From CAYJEQ01 sp964370185 (GTDB lineage Bacteria > Bacillota > Clostridia > Oscillospirales > Ruminococcaceae), in NCBI GenBank assembly GCA_964370185.1, contig CAYJIJ010000001.1, positions 61,539 to 125,538 of the forward strand: a DNA stretch of 64,000 nucleotides. The letters run 5' to 3'. Positions within the stretch are counted from its first letter, which is position 1. Each line of letters begins with the position of its first letter. Positions 1 through 7,990 of this stretch are shown piece by piece. A program made the translations under genes and the position numbers. The notes beneath the pieces were generated by a model that ran no database searches, was not told the origin of the DNA, and saw nothing but the letters and a program-made list of their open reading frames with translations.

Positions 1-15
1 TGGGCGATATTAATA

Positions 16-483
16 TTATTTATACACTTCATCCGCTACCATGCCTGCGGCAAATTCAATTGCTTTTTTGCAATTTCTCAGCCTGTCTATGCCATCTATA
101 TCTTCAAACATTCTGCACATTTCACCGCAGTTTATACTTTTAAATTCCTCTTTAAATTGTTCGGTGAGTTTTGCATATGTAGGGTATATTTCCTGTCTGA
201 GCTGAGCTATTCTATCATCACGAGTTTCTCTTTCGAGAGGATTTTTTCTACCTTTAACACATCCCACCGCCATACATGCGCCGAGAAGTGCTCCACAACT
301 TCCCTCCTTTGTGTGGCCTATTCCGCCACCCATTCCTGTGGCAAGTGCAATAACTTCAGCTGGAAAAGTCGCATCTTCCATATCAAGGTAGGCTTTTAGT
401 ACACATTCTATGCAGTTAAGTCCCACTTTAAAATTATTGCCTGCATTATTCATTAATTCTTCTTTTTTTATTGTAATACTCAT
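16..483 (-). CDS. C_GCAxxG_C_C family cysteine-rich protein
   Basis: A 155-residue soluble protein. It carries the cysteine pattern of the C_GCAxxG_C_C family: C24 and C27, then the glycine-rich GSCGALLGAC segment with C63 and C70, C75, and C119, C123 and C138 near the C-terminus. The family is thought to be a redox or metal-binding protein often found near molybdenum or Fe-S enzymes; no reaction is established. The start follows a GGAGG ribosome site eight bases upstream. It is the last gene of a minus-strand run and no redox partner is adjacent. The GSCG variant of the usual GCA motif is noted. Family call fairly firm, function unknown. Confidence 0.8.
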   Translation of the reverse strand: MSITIKKEELMNNAGNNFKVGLNCIECVLKAYLDMEDATFPAEVIALATGMGGGIGHTKEGSCGALLGACMAVGCVKGRKNPLERETRDDRIAQLRQEIYPTYAKLTEQFKEEFKSINCGEMCRMFEDIDGIDRLRNCKKAIEFAAGMVADEVYK

Positions 484-517
484 TTTTATTCCTCCATATA
501 ATTTTATTAACCTTGGT

Positions 518-1522
518 TTATGCAGCTATGCTTAGCTCGCTACCGTGCTCTGTTGTAAGATCTATGCTCACTCCATCGGTGGTAATTACTATATCGCCAA
601 ATAAATCCGAGCGAAAAATTTCTCCGTAAGTAAGTGCACGCTCCACCACTTCTTCATGTGGGTGGCCGTATTCATTGTCCGCCCCACAGAGTGCCACCGA
701 TATCTTAGGCTGTACCTCAGCTAAAAACTCTTCACTGCTCGAGGTTGCGGAGCCGTGGTGTCCCAGTGCGAGGACATCTGCTTCAAGGTCTATTCTTGTA
801 GCAATTGCTGCCGCTTCCGCTCCCTTTTCGGCATCACCTGTGAATATGAATGAGCTATCTCCAAAATCAAGTCTGCTTATTATCGACATATCATTTAAAT
901 CGTTAAACTCGCCATTTGGGCCAATTATTGTAAGTATTGCACCTGCGCCCAAATCGTATTTTTTGCCCACTTCTGCATAGGTAGTCAGTGCATTATTATT
1001 TTCTACCATGGTGAGAAAATCTTCATATGTAACCGTTTCAGGCTCATTTGACGCCGATAACTTGGGCATAATCACCCTGTTTGTCGGTATGCTTTCTATT
1101 ACTACATCAAGCCCTCCGATGTGGTCCGCATGTGGATGTGTGGCAATCATTAAGTCAATGGTTGTTACCCCTTCGTTTAAAAGGTAATCAACTACTTCTT
1201 CACCCATGTCATTATCGCCACCGTCCATCAGTAGGCTTTTTTCAGATGTTCGTATTAAAATGCTATTGCCCTGTCCCACATCAATGTAGTGCACTTCGAG
1301 TATTCCCTCAGCAGGGAGGTTTTCGGCAGAATTTTCACCCTCCCAGTAATCGGCTACTGTTTCCCCTATCTTTGCCCATGTGGGTATGCTCTCTATTTCT
1401 AAAACGCCATTTAGTGTAATAATAATAGCTATACTCATTATAAGTGAAAATATGATTATTGAACGCAAACTCACCATTATTTTCTCTTTTTTCTTTTTGC
1501 TCCTGCTTCTCTTCCTTGCCAT
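518..1522 (-). CDS. ComEC/Rec2-like membrane-anchored metallo-beta-lactamase-fold hydrolase
   Basis: A 334-residue protein with a very basic N-terminus (Arg/Lys to about residue 14), one membrane segment at about 20-40 and an extracellular metallo-hydrolase domain. The domain shows DVGQGNS (81-87), the HxHxDH metal motif HPHADH (129-134), a TGD (228-230) and GHHGS (254-258), as in the C-terminal domain of the DNA-uptake channel ComEC. The multi-TM competence domain of ComEC is absent, so this is the stand-alone form. These are presumed to be secreted or surface nucleases or phosphodiesterases; the substrate is not known. It lies 15 bp downstream of ygiQ on the same strand and is probably co-transcribed. 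Confidence 0.85.
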   Translation of the reverse strand: MARKRSRSKKKKEKIMVSLRSIIIFSLIMSIAIIITLNGVLEIESIPTWAKIGETVADYWEGENSAENLPAEGILEVHYIDVGQGNSILIRTSEKSLLMDGGDNDMGEEVVDYLLNEGVTTIDLMIATHPHADHIGGLDVVIESIPTNRVIMPKLSASNEPETVTYEDFLTMVENNNALTTYAEVGKKYDLGAGAILTIIGPNGEFNDLNDMSIISRLDFGDSSFIFTGDAEKGAEAAAIATRIDLEADVLALGHHGSATSSSEEFLAEVQPKISVALCGADNEYGHPHEEVVERALTYGEIFRSDLFGDIVITTDGVSIDLTTEHGSELSIAA

Positions 1523-1537
1523 TTATAAATCCTCTTA

Positions 1538-3427
1538 CTATTTTCGCCCTGCTCCTCTGCGGGGTTTTTTAGCTCGTTGTTTTGTTGTGTTTTTCTGTTT
1601 TTCCCTATGCTGTTTGTGCTGTTTATCCTTTATGTATTTGCCATCGGGAGTCACTAAGCAATCCTTGCCCGTGCCGATTAGATATTCCTTACCACTCGTG
1701 ATAAGCGCATCTATAATAAGCCTTTTATTCTCAGGCTTATAATATTGGAGCATCGCCCTTTGCAGACGCTTTTCCTCACTGCTTTTAGGGATGTATACCT
1801 CTTTCATGGTGAATGGGTCAAGCCCTGTGTAGAACATACAGGTGGACACAGTGCCCGGTGTGGGGTAAAAGTCCTGCACCTGCTCTGGACGCATATTATT
1901 CTTCTTTAAAAACATCGAAAGCTCTATTGCGTCACGAACCGTACTCCCTGGGTGGGAGGACATTAAATATGGCACTAAATACTGCTCCATTCCAAGCTCT
2001 TTTGTTATTTTGTAAAAGCTCTTTGTGAACTTTTCAAATACACTCACAGGCGGTTTCCCCATCACTTTAAGTACATTATTACTGCAATGCTCTGGGGCAA
2101 CTTTTAATTGTCCGCTGACATGGTGCTCTATTAGCTCACGCAGAAATGTAATGTTTCTGTCAAGCATTATATAGTCAAAGCGTAGCCCTGAACGGACAAA
2201 TACCTTTTTAATGCCCTTTATCTCCCTAAGCTTTCTAAGTAGCTCTAAATAATCGCTGTGGTCCGCCTTAACTGCTGGACATGGATTAAATCCTAAGCAT
2301 TTTTTCTCTCTACATAGACCTTCTTTGAGCTGTTTTTTACAAGCGCCCTCTCTGAAATTCGCCGTTGGGCCGCCCACATCGTGGATATAGCCTTTAAAGC
2401 CTTTTTGCCCCACAAAGCTCTCCGCTTCCTTGATTACAGAATCATGGCTCCTACTTGTAACCGCCCTTCCTTGGTGGAAAGCTATTGAGCAGAAATTGCA
2501 GTTTCCATAGCAGCCCCTATTGTGCATAATGGAAAACTCCACCTCTTCAATCGACTTCACCCCACCCATGCTTTTATATATCGGATGGTAGGCTCTTTCG
2601 TATGGAAGTGCAAATATTTCGTCGAGCTCTTCGGTATTTAGTGGTATCGCAGGCGGTGTTTGTACTAAATACTTTTCACCCTGCTTTTGCACTATCGTTT
2701 TGCCGTAGATATAATCCTGCTCCACTATCTGTATTTTTGTTGCCTTTGCATAGGCTTCTTTGTCTTCCGAGACTTTTTTAAATGAGGAACATGTAACATA
2801 ATCAGTTGGTAGCTCAAACTGATTGCAGTTGTAGCATATACCCCTAATTCCCCTCATGTCCTCGGTTGTGCCACCCGATTTAAATATATCGGCTATTTCC
2901 TTGGTTTGATGCTCGCCCATGCCGTATATGAGCAAATCTGCTCCGCTGTCGGTGAGTATTGACTGCATCACAGTGTCCGCCCAATAGTCATAGTGGGCAA
3001 ATCTTCTAAGGGACGCTTCTATTCCACCTATTATTACCGGTGTGTCGGGGAAGAGCATCTTTAGCTTTTTGGTGTATGCGGTTGTTGCTCTGTCGGGCCT
3101 TTTGCCTGCTTTATTGCCGGGGGAATAGACATCCTCACTGCGCTTTTTCTTGGACACGCTGTAATTATTAACCATTGTATCTATATTTCCACCTGTAACA
3201 AAAAAGGCGTATTTCGGTGCACCAAATTCTTTAAAGTCCTTGTTGTTTGACATTTCGGGTTGGCTCATCATTGCCACGCTAAACCCTAAATGCTCGAGGT
3301 ATCTCGATATAATAGCAATGCCAAAACTCGGGTGGTCTACATATGCATCCCCCGTAACACAGATAAAGTCGGGCTGTGTTACCCCTTTTTCTCTCAATTC
3401 TTCCGCATTAATCGGTAAAAAACTCAT
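1538..3427 (-). CDS. ygiQ: YgiQ family radical SAM protein
   Basis: A 629-residue radical SAM enzyme of the YgiQ family (UPF0313). The cluster-binding motif CxxxCxxC is at C306, C310 and C313 within NRGCYGNCNFCS, with the N-terminal Rossmann-like part before it. The C-terminal tail is strongly basic (KKPRRGAGRK). The family's substrate is not established. I placed the start at 3427 (MSFLPINAEEL) because GGAG lies seven bases upstream. The longer in-frame start at 3472 would overlap the preceding gene by 17 bp and has no ribosome site. It ends 15 bp before the ComEC-like gene. Confidence 0.9.
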   Translation of the reverse strand: MSFLPINAEELREKGVTQPDFICVTGDAYVDHPSFGIAIISRYLEHLGFSVAMMSQPEMSNNKDFKEFGAPKYAFFVTGGNIDTMVNNYSVSKKKRSEDVYSPGNKAGKRPDRATTAYTKKLKMLFPDTPVIIGGIEASLRRFAHYDYWADTVMQSILTDSGADLLIYGMGEHQTKEIADIFKSGGTTEDMRGIRGICYNCNQFELPTDYVTCSSFKKVSEDKEAYAKATKIQIVEQDYIYGKTIVQKQGEKYLVQTPPAIPLNTEELDEIFALPYERAYHPIYKSMGGVKSIEEVEFSIMHNRGCYGNCNFCSIAFHQGRAVTSRSHDSVIKEAESFVGQKGFKGYIHDVGGPTANFREGACKKQLKEGLCREKKCLGFNPCPAVKADHSDYLELLRKLREIKGIKKVFVRSGLRFDYIMLDRNITFLRELIEHHVSGQLKVAPEHCSNNVLKVMGKPPVSVFEKFTKSFYKITKELGMEQYLVPYLMSSHPGSTVRDAIELSMFLKKNNMRPEQVQDFYPTPGTVSTCMFYTGLDPFTMKEVYIPKSSEEKRLQRAMLQYYKPENKRLIIDALITSGKEYLIGTGKDCLVTPDGKYIKDKQHKQHREKQKNTTKQRAKKPRRGAGRK

Positions 3428-3455
3428 AATATCTCCGTTTCTCTTTGTGGTTTGT

Positions 3456-4391
3456 CTATCCCACTTTTTCATAATTCATTTCGTCTATTTTATATACAAG
3501 CTCGCCATTTGGTGCATAGATGTATTTTACTGTAAATCCATGATGGTTATTAAATCCTTCTTGCCCACCTATTTCTTCGTAAAATGCCAATTGTTCATGC
3601 CTGAAGCCTAAACTGTCCACCCCAACAACCCAGATTTCCACTTCATCACCATTGTCAACTGAAATGGATTGATTGATTAACACATCGAATAGACCCCACT
3701 CTTTAGATTTCTCTACTAATTCTATTGGATTTGTGGTTACAGTATTATCGTTAACTTTAATGAGATATGTAGTTGACAATATTTCATTACCTATCTCGGA
3801 AGTTTTAACATCAAATATTATGCTCCCATCAACGCTGTACACACTCTCATTTTCACTATCGCCCTGTGTATAACTTGTGGTACCCCCGAAATTCGGGTTA
3901 AACATTGAAGGTAGAACATAATCTAAATTATCTATTCTGCCAACATTTAGCTCCTCTATCTGCTCTACTCCATCACTTTTAATTATCACACTCGGACGAA
4001 TTACATCTGTGATTTCAGTTTGTATTGTAGTAGAAAATGCACTGCCCTCCCTTTCGAGTGGGAACTCTTCACCCTCTATAACGAGGGAAGCCGTGGTGTC
4101 CTCGGTGAGGGTTTTCGGTGTTATCTGAAAATAAATGGGCTGAGTAAGGGTTTCAGCATCAAACTCAAGCCTCTTATAATCTGCAACGCTAATAATGCTT
4201 GCCTGTTTAGTGAGTATAGAATCTATATTGCCATAAATATCGGATATTTCATATTGCACATCACTAATTCTGTTTTGTATATTATTAGTCGTGTAATTTA
4301 GCTGATTTTGAAGGTCATATATTTTAATGAGAGAGAAAATCTGCAACAGGACAAGTGCACCTATCAAAAATGACGAATATGATTTATTCAT
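3456..4391 (-). CDS. Unknown membrane-anchored protein with coiled-coil stalk
   Basis: I do not recognise a family. The 311-residue product starts with a short cytoplasmic tail and a membrane segment at about residues 6-22, followed by a Gln/Asn-rich heptad-like stretch (about 25-65) that looks like a coiled-coil stalk. The rest is a mostly beta-type extracellular part rich in Thr, Ser, Ile and Val. The topology suggests a surface-anchored protein. The start at ATG 4391 is chosen because GGTGGAG lies six bases upstream; a GTG 12 bases earlier overlaps that ribosome site. It is 28 bp upstream of ygiQ on the same strand. Confidence 0.6.
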   Translation of the reverse strand: MNKSYSSFLIGALVLLQIFSLIKIYDLQNQLNYTTNNIQNRISDVQYEISDIYGNIDSILTKQASIISVADYKRLEFDAETLTQPIYFQITPKTLTEDTTASLVIEGEEFPLEREGSAFSTTIQTEITDVIRPSVIIKSDGVEQIEELNVGRIDNLDYVLPSMFNPNFGGTTSYTQGDSENESVYSVDGSIIFDVKTSEIGNEILSTTYLIKVNDNTVTTNPIELVEKSKEWGLFDVLINQSISVDNGDEVEIWVVGVDSLGFRHEQLAFYEEIGGQEGFNNHHGFTVKYIYAPNGELVYKIDEMNYEKVG

Positions 4392-4459
4392 TTTAATCTC
4401 CACCTTATTTTTTAAAATTACGAATACAATAGGATATTTTATTCGGATATCTTTACCAC

Positions 4460-5614
4460 CTACATTATATACCTACTCAAATCAGGGGTAATGATTTTTG
4501 TTATTTCTCCTAAATCTGCGCCTTTTGTTTCGGTGAATATAAAACCGAATGGATTTTCCTGTCTCGCATAGTCAAGCTCCCTTAAGCAGAGCACAGTAGA
4601 AAATTCATTTTTGAGCATTTCATAGTTAAACACATCGCCCTTTGAGTATGTCTCGGGCTTTGTGAGGACTATTAAATTATACTGCTTATCATCTTTATTC
4701 TTTAAAAGTTTTTGCCAGTCGGGGCGTTTATTATTTAGGAAATAGTCATATGTGTGAAAATCAAATGCGAATTTTGTAATATCAGTCGTGCTCCAACCTG
4801 CAAATCTGAGTGGATTAAATTCAATTGGGGCAATTTCATTATTCCTGTCAATCCTGAGCTCTACATGGAATGGAAAATTTCTTATATTAAAAATCGTGTT
4901 TAATTCGCTTAGGTAATTTTCAATCTTATTGGTATATTTAAGGAGTAGTTCTTTACTTGTATAGTATAAAACATCCTTTACATCGGCGGATGAAAGGAAT
5001 TCATGCGCCAAAATATTTAGCACAACCGCTTTGCCGTTTTCATCATAATAGGCATCAATAGCGTATTCTTCGCCCTCTATATATTGCTCTAAAATGAATT
5101 CATTTTCCCCTATAACTGACGCTGGAAAAACTTCTTTCCACTGCCCATATGTTTTTTTAATGTCCTCTACTGCATTTTTAAAATCACTATCATCTTTGAG
5201 TAAATACACTCCTGCACTAAAAAATCCCACAGCTGGCTTTAAAACAAGTGGAAATTCACTCTGATTTATTTTTAGCTCCTCCAATTCGTCTATACTTGCT
5301 TTTCTAAAATAAAAGCTTGGATAGAGGCTGCTTATTTTCTCTCTGAATTTGAATTTATCCTTCATTATATCTATGCATTTAATTAGATTTTCGTCTTTAA
5401 TATTGTTTTTTATCCAGTCTATCGAATTTTCTGAAAGGGTGTAAAGCCTTGCGTTTTCGCTGTAAAGCTCTGCAAAACTGCTTTCATCCACTAAATTTAG
5501 CGAATATCCAGCATTTTCTTTTATTGAAATATCGCTCTTTAGAACAGGCAGTTGTGAAGCATTTAAATACTCTTTTAACTCCTTTGAGATATATGGTTTA
5601 TCAATTATAATCAT
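4460..5614 (-). CDS. ATP-grasp domain protein
   Basis: A 384-residue ATP-grasp enzyme, so probably an ATP-dependent carboxylate-amine or carboxylate-thiol ligase. Visible elements are FPLVLKPAVG (nucleotide-binding lysine strand), FILEQYIEGEEYAIDAYYD, and the metal-binding HVELRID...IEFNPLRFAG segment near residues 240-270. The best-matching fold is the ATP-grasp_4 group. The acceptor is not predictable from the sequence. It begins nine bases after the tsaD stop codon, so it is very likely co-transcribed with tsaD, an unusual partner. A C-terminal domain of about 90 residues after the catalytic core is not assigned. Confidence 0.75.
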   Translation of the reverse strand: MIIIDKPYISKELKEYLNASQLPVLKSDISIKENAGYSLNLVDESSFAELYSENARLYTLSENSIDWIKNNIKDENLIKCIDIMKDKFKFREKISSLYPSFYFRKASIDELEELKINQSEFPLVLKPAVGFFSAGVYLLKDDSDFKNAVEDIKKTYGQWKEVFPASVIGENEFILEQYIEGEEYAIDAYYDENGKAVVLNILAHEFLSSADVKDVLYYTSKELLLKYTNKIENYLSELNTIFNIRNFPFHVELRIDRNNEIAPIEFNPLRFAGWSTTDITKFAFDFHTYDYFLNNKRPDWQKLLKNKDDKQYNLIVLTKPETYSKGDVFNYEMLKNEFSTVLCLRELDYARQENPFGFIFTETKGADLGEITKIITPDLSRYIM

Positions 5615-5623
5615 CTTCTACTC

Positions 5624-6637
5624 CTAAAACTCTTCATCAATAGCCATCCCAGCTTTAGCATTGAGCGACATATCGGACACATTCCCCGAAATAAACTCAT
5701 AATATGCCTGAGCGCCTATCATTGCGGCATTGTCCCCACATAATGATAGCGGTGGTAGATAAAGCTCTACTCCGAGCTGTGAAGTGAGTTTTTGCACAGT
5801 TGCCCTCACACCCGAATTTGCTGAAACTCCACCAGCAAGTACTAATTTCTCCGCTTTGTACTCCTCTATCGCACTGCGGAGTCTTGACTCTATTATTTCA
5901 CAAACAGCAGTTTGAAAATCTACACAAAGTGCTGTTATATCAATTTCTTCGCCCTTTTGCTTTGCGTTGTGCACAATGTTTACCACGGAAGTTTTAAGCC
6001 CTGAAAAGCTGAAATCGTATTTGCTATTTTCCACCTTTGGTCTGGGGAGCTTGTACACCCCTCCGCCACCTTTTTGCGCTTCTCTATCGAGGTAAATACC
6101 ACCTGGGTATGGAAATCCCATCATTCGTGCAGCTTTATCAAATGCTTCACCTGCGGCGTCATCACGGGTTTTTCCTATAATGCTAAATTTTGTATAGTCC
6201 TCCGCCATAATAATATGGCTGTGTCCGCCCGATACTACAAAGCAGAGAAACGGGGGTTTTAAATCTTTGTACTCTATGTAGTTTGCCGCTATATGCCCCC
6301 TTATGTGATGGACGGGGATGAGAGGTTTTCCGAGTGCAAATGCAAGGCCTTTAGCGTAGTTTACACCCACTAAAAGTGCACCTATAAGCCCTGGGGCAGT
6401 GGTTACCGCTACTGCGTCTATATCGGAAAGGGTGAGATTTGCTTCCTCTACCGCTCTTTGTACAATATCGCTTATCTGCTCAGTGTGGCGTCTGCCCGCT
6501 ATTTCAGGGACAACTCCACCGTATTTTCTATGCTCCTCAATCTGCGAGTAAATCACCGAGGAAAGCACTTCCCTGCCGTCTTTTACCACTGCCGCAGCAG
6601 TTTCGTCGCAGGAAGTTTCTATCGCTAATATGTTCAT
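5624..6637 (-). CDS. tsaD: tRNA N6-threonylcarbamoyladenosine (t6A) synthase subunit TsaD
   Basis: A 337-residue member of the Kae1/TsaD family that transfers the threonylcarbamoyl group to A37 of ANN-decoding tRNAs. The N-terminal MNILAIETSCDET phosphate loop and the metal-binding H111xxxH115 motif (HHIRGHIAANY) are intact, as are VSGGHSH and the later VLAGGVSANSG loop. Length is normal. The start is fixed by family conservation, yet the only purine-rich ribosome-like site (AAAGG) lies 13 bases upstream, an unusually long spacing. The 5' leader is a structured repeat element also found before rpe. rimI lies upstream on the same strand; tsaB and tsaE are not in this window. Confidence 0.96.
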   Translation of the reverse strand: MNILAIETSCDETAAAVVKDGREVLSSVIYSQIEEHRKYGGVVPEIAGRRHTEQISDIVQRAVEEANLTLSDIDAVAVTTAPGLIGALLVGVNYAKGLAFALGKPLIPVHHIRGHIAANYIEYKDLKPPFLCFVVSGGHSHIIMAEDYTKFSIIGKTRDDAAGEAFDKAARMMGFPYPGGIYLDREAQKGGGGVYKLPRPKVENSKYDFSFSGLKTSVVNIVHNAKQKGEEIDITALCVDFQTAVCEIIESRLRSAIEEYKAEKLVLAGGVSANSGVRATVQKLTSQLGVELYLPPLSLCGDNAAMIGAQAYYEFISGNVSDMSLNAKAGMAIDEEF

Positions 6638-6750
6638 ATTTATGACTATTCCTTTCTACGCAAGGCACAAAACAACCGTAAAAACGGTCATAAATGTGCC
6701 ATGTTTTTCGGTTGTCAGGCTTGCCCGACGAGAAAAACGGCTTTTTAATA
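6638..6750 (-). promoter_or_regulatory. Structured 5' leader of tsaD (leader repeat copy 1)
   Basis: Read on the minus strand, this leader folds into two hairpins. The 5' one has GTCGGG/CCTGAC around a CAAG tetraloop (6714-6729). The 3' one has an outer GGCACA/TGTGCC stem (6664-6669 with 6695-6700) and an inner ACCGT/ACGGT stem. A TTTATGAC segment inside the second hairpin is perfectly complementary to GTCATAAA just before the start codon, so an alternative pairing is possible. The rpe leader aligns along its whole length and a third copy near 14.6 kb lacks the middle. Function unknown: a cis-regulatory RNA or a repeat relic. Confidence 0.55.
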
Positions 6751-6771
6751 ATTAAAGTTTGAATTTTATTT

Positions 6772-7227
6772 TCAAGTTTTAACTCCATTTATATAATATG
6801 TCATAATAACTGCGTCTTCGACAGGTTTTTCGTAGAAATTTTTTCTAATTCCCATTCTTTTAAAGCCATTTGCCTCATACAATGAAATTGCGGCGTCATT
6901 TGACGCCCTCACTTCAAGCGAAATAAAGAGCATTTTATTTTCATTTGCAAACGCTATTTGACTTTCTATAAGTGCCCTTGCAATGCCTTTTCGCCTATAT
7001 AAAGGTGATACCGCCACATTTGTGACATATCCCTCCCCTAAAACATTGTGCATCCCCATATATCCCAGCACCTCTTCACCGTCCACTGCCACGATAAACA
7101 CCGCTCTACTATTATTTAGCTCGGATACAAGCCCATCCTTAGTCCATGGAAGGGAGAAGCACTGCGCTTCAATCTCAGCTATCTGCTCTATATGTTTATT
7201 TTTCATTTTAGTTATTTCGAATGCCAT
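6772..7227 (-). CDS. rimI: Ribosomal-protein-alanine N-acetyltransferase-like GNAT (RimI)
   Basis: A GNAT acetyltransferase of about 151 residues. It shows the acetyl-CoA loop RRKGIARALI (V/I-x-x-x-x-R-x-x-G-x-A), followed by LEVRASNDAAISLYEANGFKRMGIRKNFYEKPVEDAVIMTYYI, the typical RimI C-terminus. RimI acetylates the N-terminal residue of ribosomal protein S18 in model bacteria, and the gene usually sits in the t6A cluster as here. I chose ATG 7227 with GGTGA eight bases upstream; ATG 7242 in the same frame is an alternative. It is ten bases or so downstream of the DUF6506 gene. Confidence 0.88.
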   Translation of the reverse strand: MAFEITKMKNKHIEQIAEIEAQCFSLPWTKDGLVSELNNSRAVFIVAVDGEEVLGYMGMHNVLGEGYVTNVAVSPLYRRKGIARALIESQIAFANENKMLFISLEVRASNDAAISLYEANGFKRMGIRKNFYEKPVEDAVIMTYYINGVKT

Positions 7228-7251
7228 AAAGCTTTTCACCATCTTCGCTTT

Positions 7252-7542
7252 CTATTTATTTATGCCAAAGGCCTTAGCATATACTTCATCCTGTTCTTTT
7301 AAATGCGTTACATAGCCTATCGGAATTTTATTTTCGGTGGCTTCAATTATTTTTTTAGCGCCCTCTTCTTTAAAGGCTCCACAAAGCTCGATGCAATCAA
7401 TCCCCTCGGCTAATAGTTCCTTCGCCGCTATGCAGGCATCTTCTATATCGTATACACCTACAATAGTGGCGGCACCGTCTTTTATTATTGCACGATCGTA
7501 TTTTCTGCTAAAACCACCCATTATTAAAAAAGCAAATTTCAT
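7252..7542 (-). CDS. DUF6506-like small protein
   Basis: A 96-residue alpha/beta protein starting MKFAFLIMGG, containing a Cys-rich central strand (DCIELCGAF) and a conserved-looking KIPIGYVTHLKEQDEVY segment. The shape and sequence resemble the DUF6506 family, whose function is unknown. There are no membrane segments. The start has an AAAGGAG ribosome site. It precedes rimI by about 10-25 bp on the same strand and may lead the rimI-tsaD transcription unit. Family assignment is from recall of the sequence style, not a search. Confidence 0.6.
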   Translation of the reverse strand: MKFAFLIMGGFSRKYDRAIIKDGAATIVGVYDIEDACIAAKELLAEGIDCIELCGAFKEEGAKKIIEATENKIPIGYVTHLKEQDEVYAKAFGINK

Positions 7543-7606
7543 AATTAACTCCTTTTATATATAATTAGTAGGATTATTTATACACCTCGCAGGGGCGATT
7601 TAGATT

Positions 7607-7632
7607 GCCGTGGGCAAGGATGCCCACATGGC
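7607..7632. repeat. Intergenic hairpin GTGGGC/GCCCAC
   Basis: A hairpin with GCC + GTGGGC, a six-base AAGGAT loop, and GCCCAC + GGC. It is preceded by CTCGCAGGGGCGATT. It is much more GC-rich than the surrounding intergenic DNA and lies 65 bp upstream of the DUF6506 start. It resembles the small GC-rich palindromic repeats scattered in many clostridial genomes; only one clear copy is seen here. Confidence 0.4.
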
Positions 7633-7859
7633 AAATTTATATTAATCTTCGCTTAATATAAATAATGTACATTATAACATATCTAAATTAATTTTTCTAC
7701 TTTTAGAATGAAATCTACTCACTTATAGTGAAATATTGATTTATTTTATTATATTTTTATCCTTTTTGAAATTTTTATTGCATTTTGCATATATATTTTC
7801 CTTTTTTTTCAAACAAGTTATAGAAGTTACTGAAAAATGAAATATTATTTACTTTTGTC

Positions 7860-7888
7860 TTGATTAGCATTAATTAGTGTGGTATATT
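7860..7888 (+). promoter_or_regulatory. Probable pckG promoter
   Basis: TTGATT at 7860-7865, a 17-bp spacer, and TATATT at 7883-7888 fit a SigA-type promoter. An inverted repeat, AATTAGTGT at 7872-7880 and ACACTAATT at 7912-7920, spans the -10 and the predicted start of transcription and could be an operator. Confidence 0.55.
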
Positions 7889-7990
7889 TTGAATATAATA
7901 TTAAATGTGATACACTAATTCGTCATACACATTCAAAATTAGCAAAATATGATGTAATAAATTTATTCAAAATTGTAAAGGGGTACGATT

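Larger units (their letters stand above)
7543..7990. other. Intergenic region upstream of pckG, no gene
   Basis: This 448-bp stretch holds no convincing coding sequence. It contains the GC-rich hairpin at 7607-7632, a very AT-rich segment (7660-7860), and the likely pckG promoter with its flanking inverted repeat (7860-7920). Confidence 0.6.

Noticed and set aside
3428..3472. Longer N-terminus for YgiQ from 3472
   Set aside because: No ribosome site and overlap with the upstream gene; the GGAG-supported ATG at 3427 fits better.
6537..6788. 83-codon minus-strand frame through the tsaD leader
   Set aside because: It overlaps the start of tsaD out of frame and covers the hairpin repeat; no family match and composition is that of the non-coding leader.
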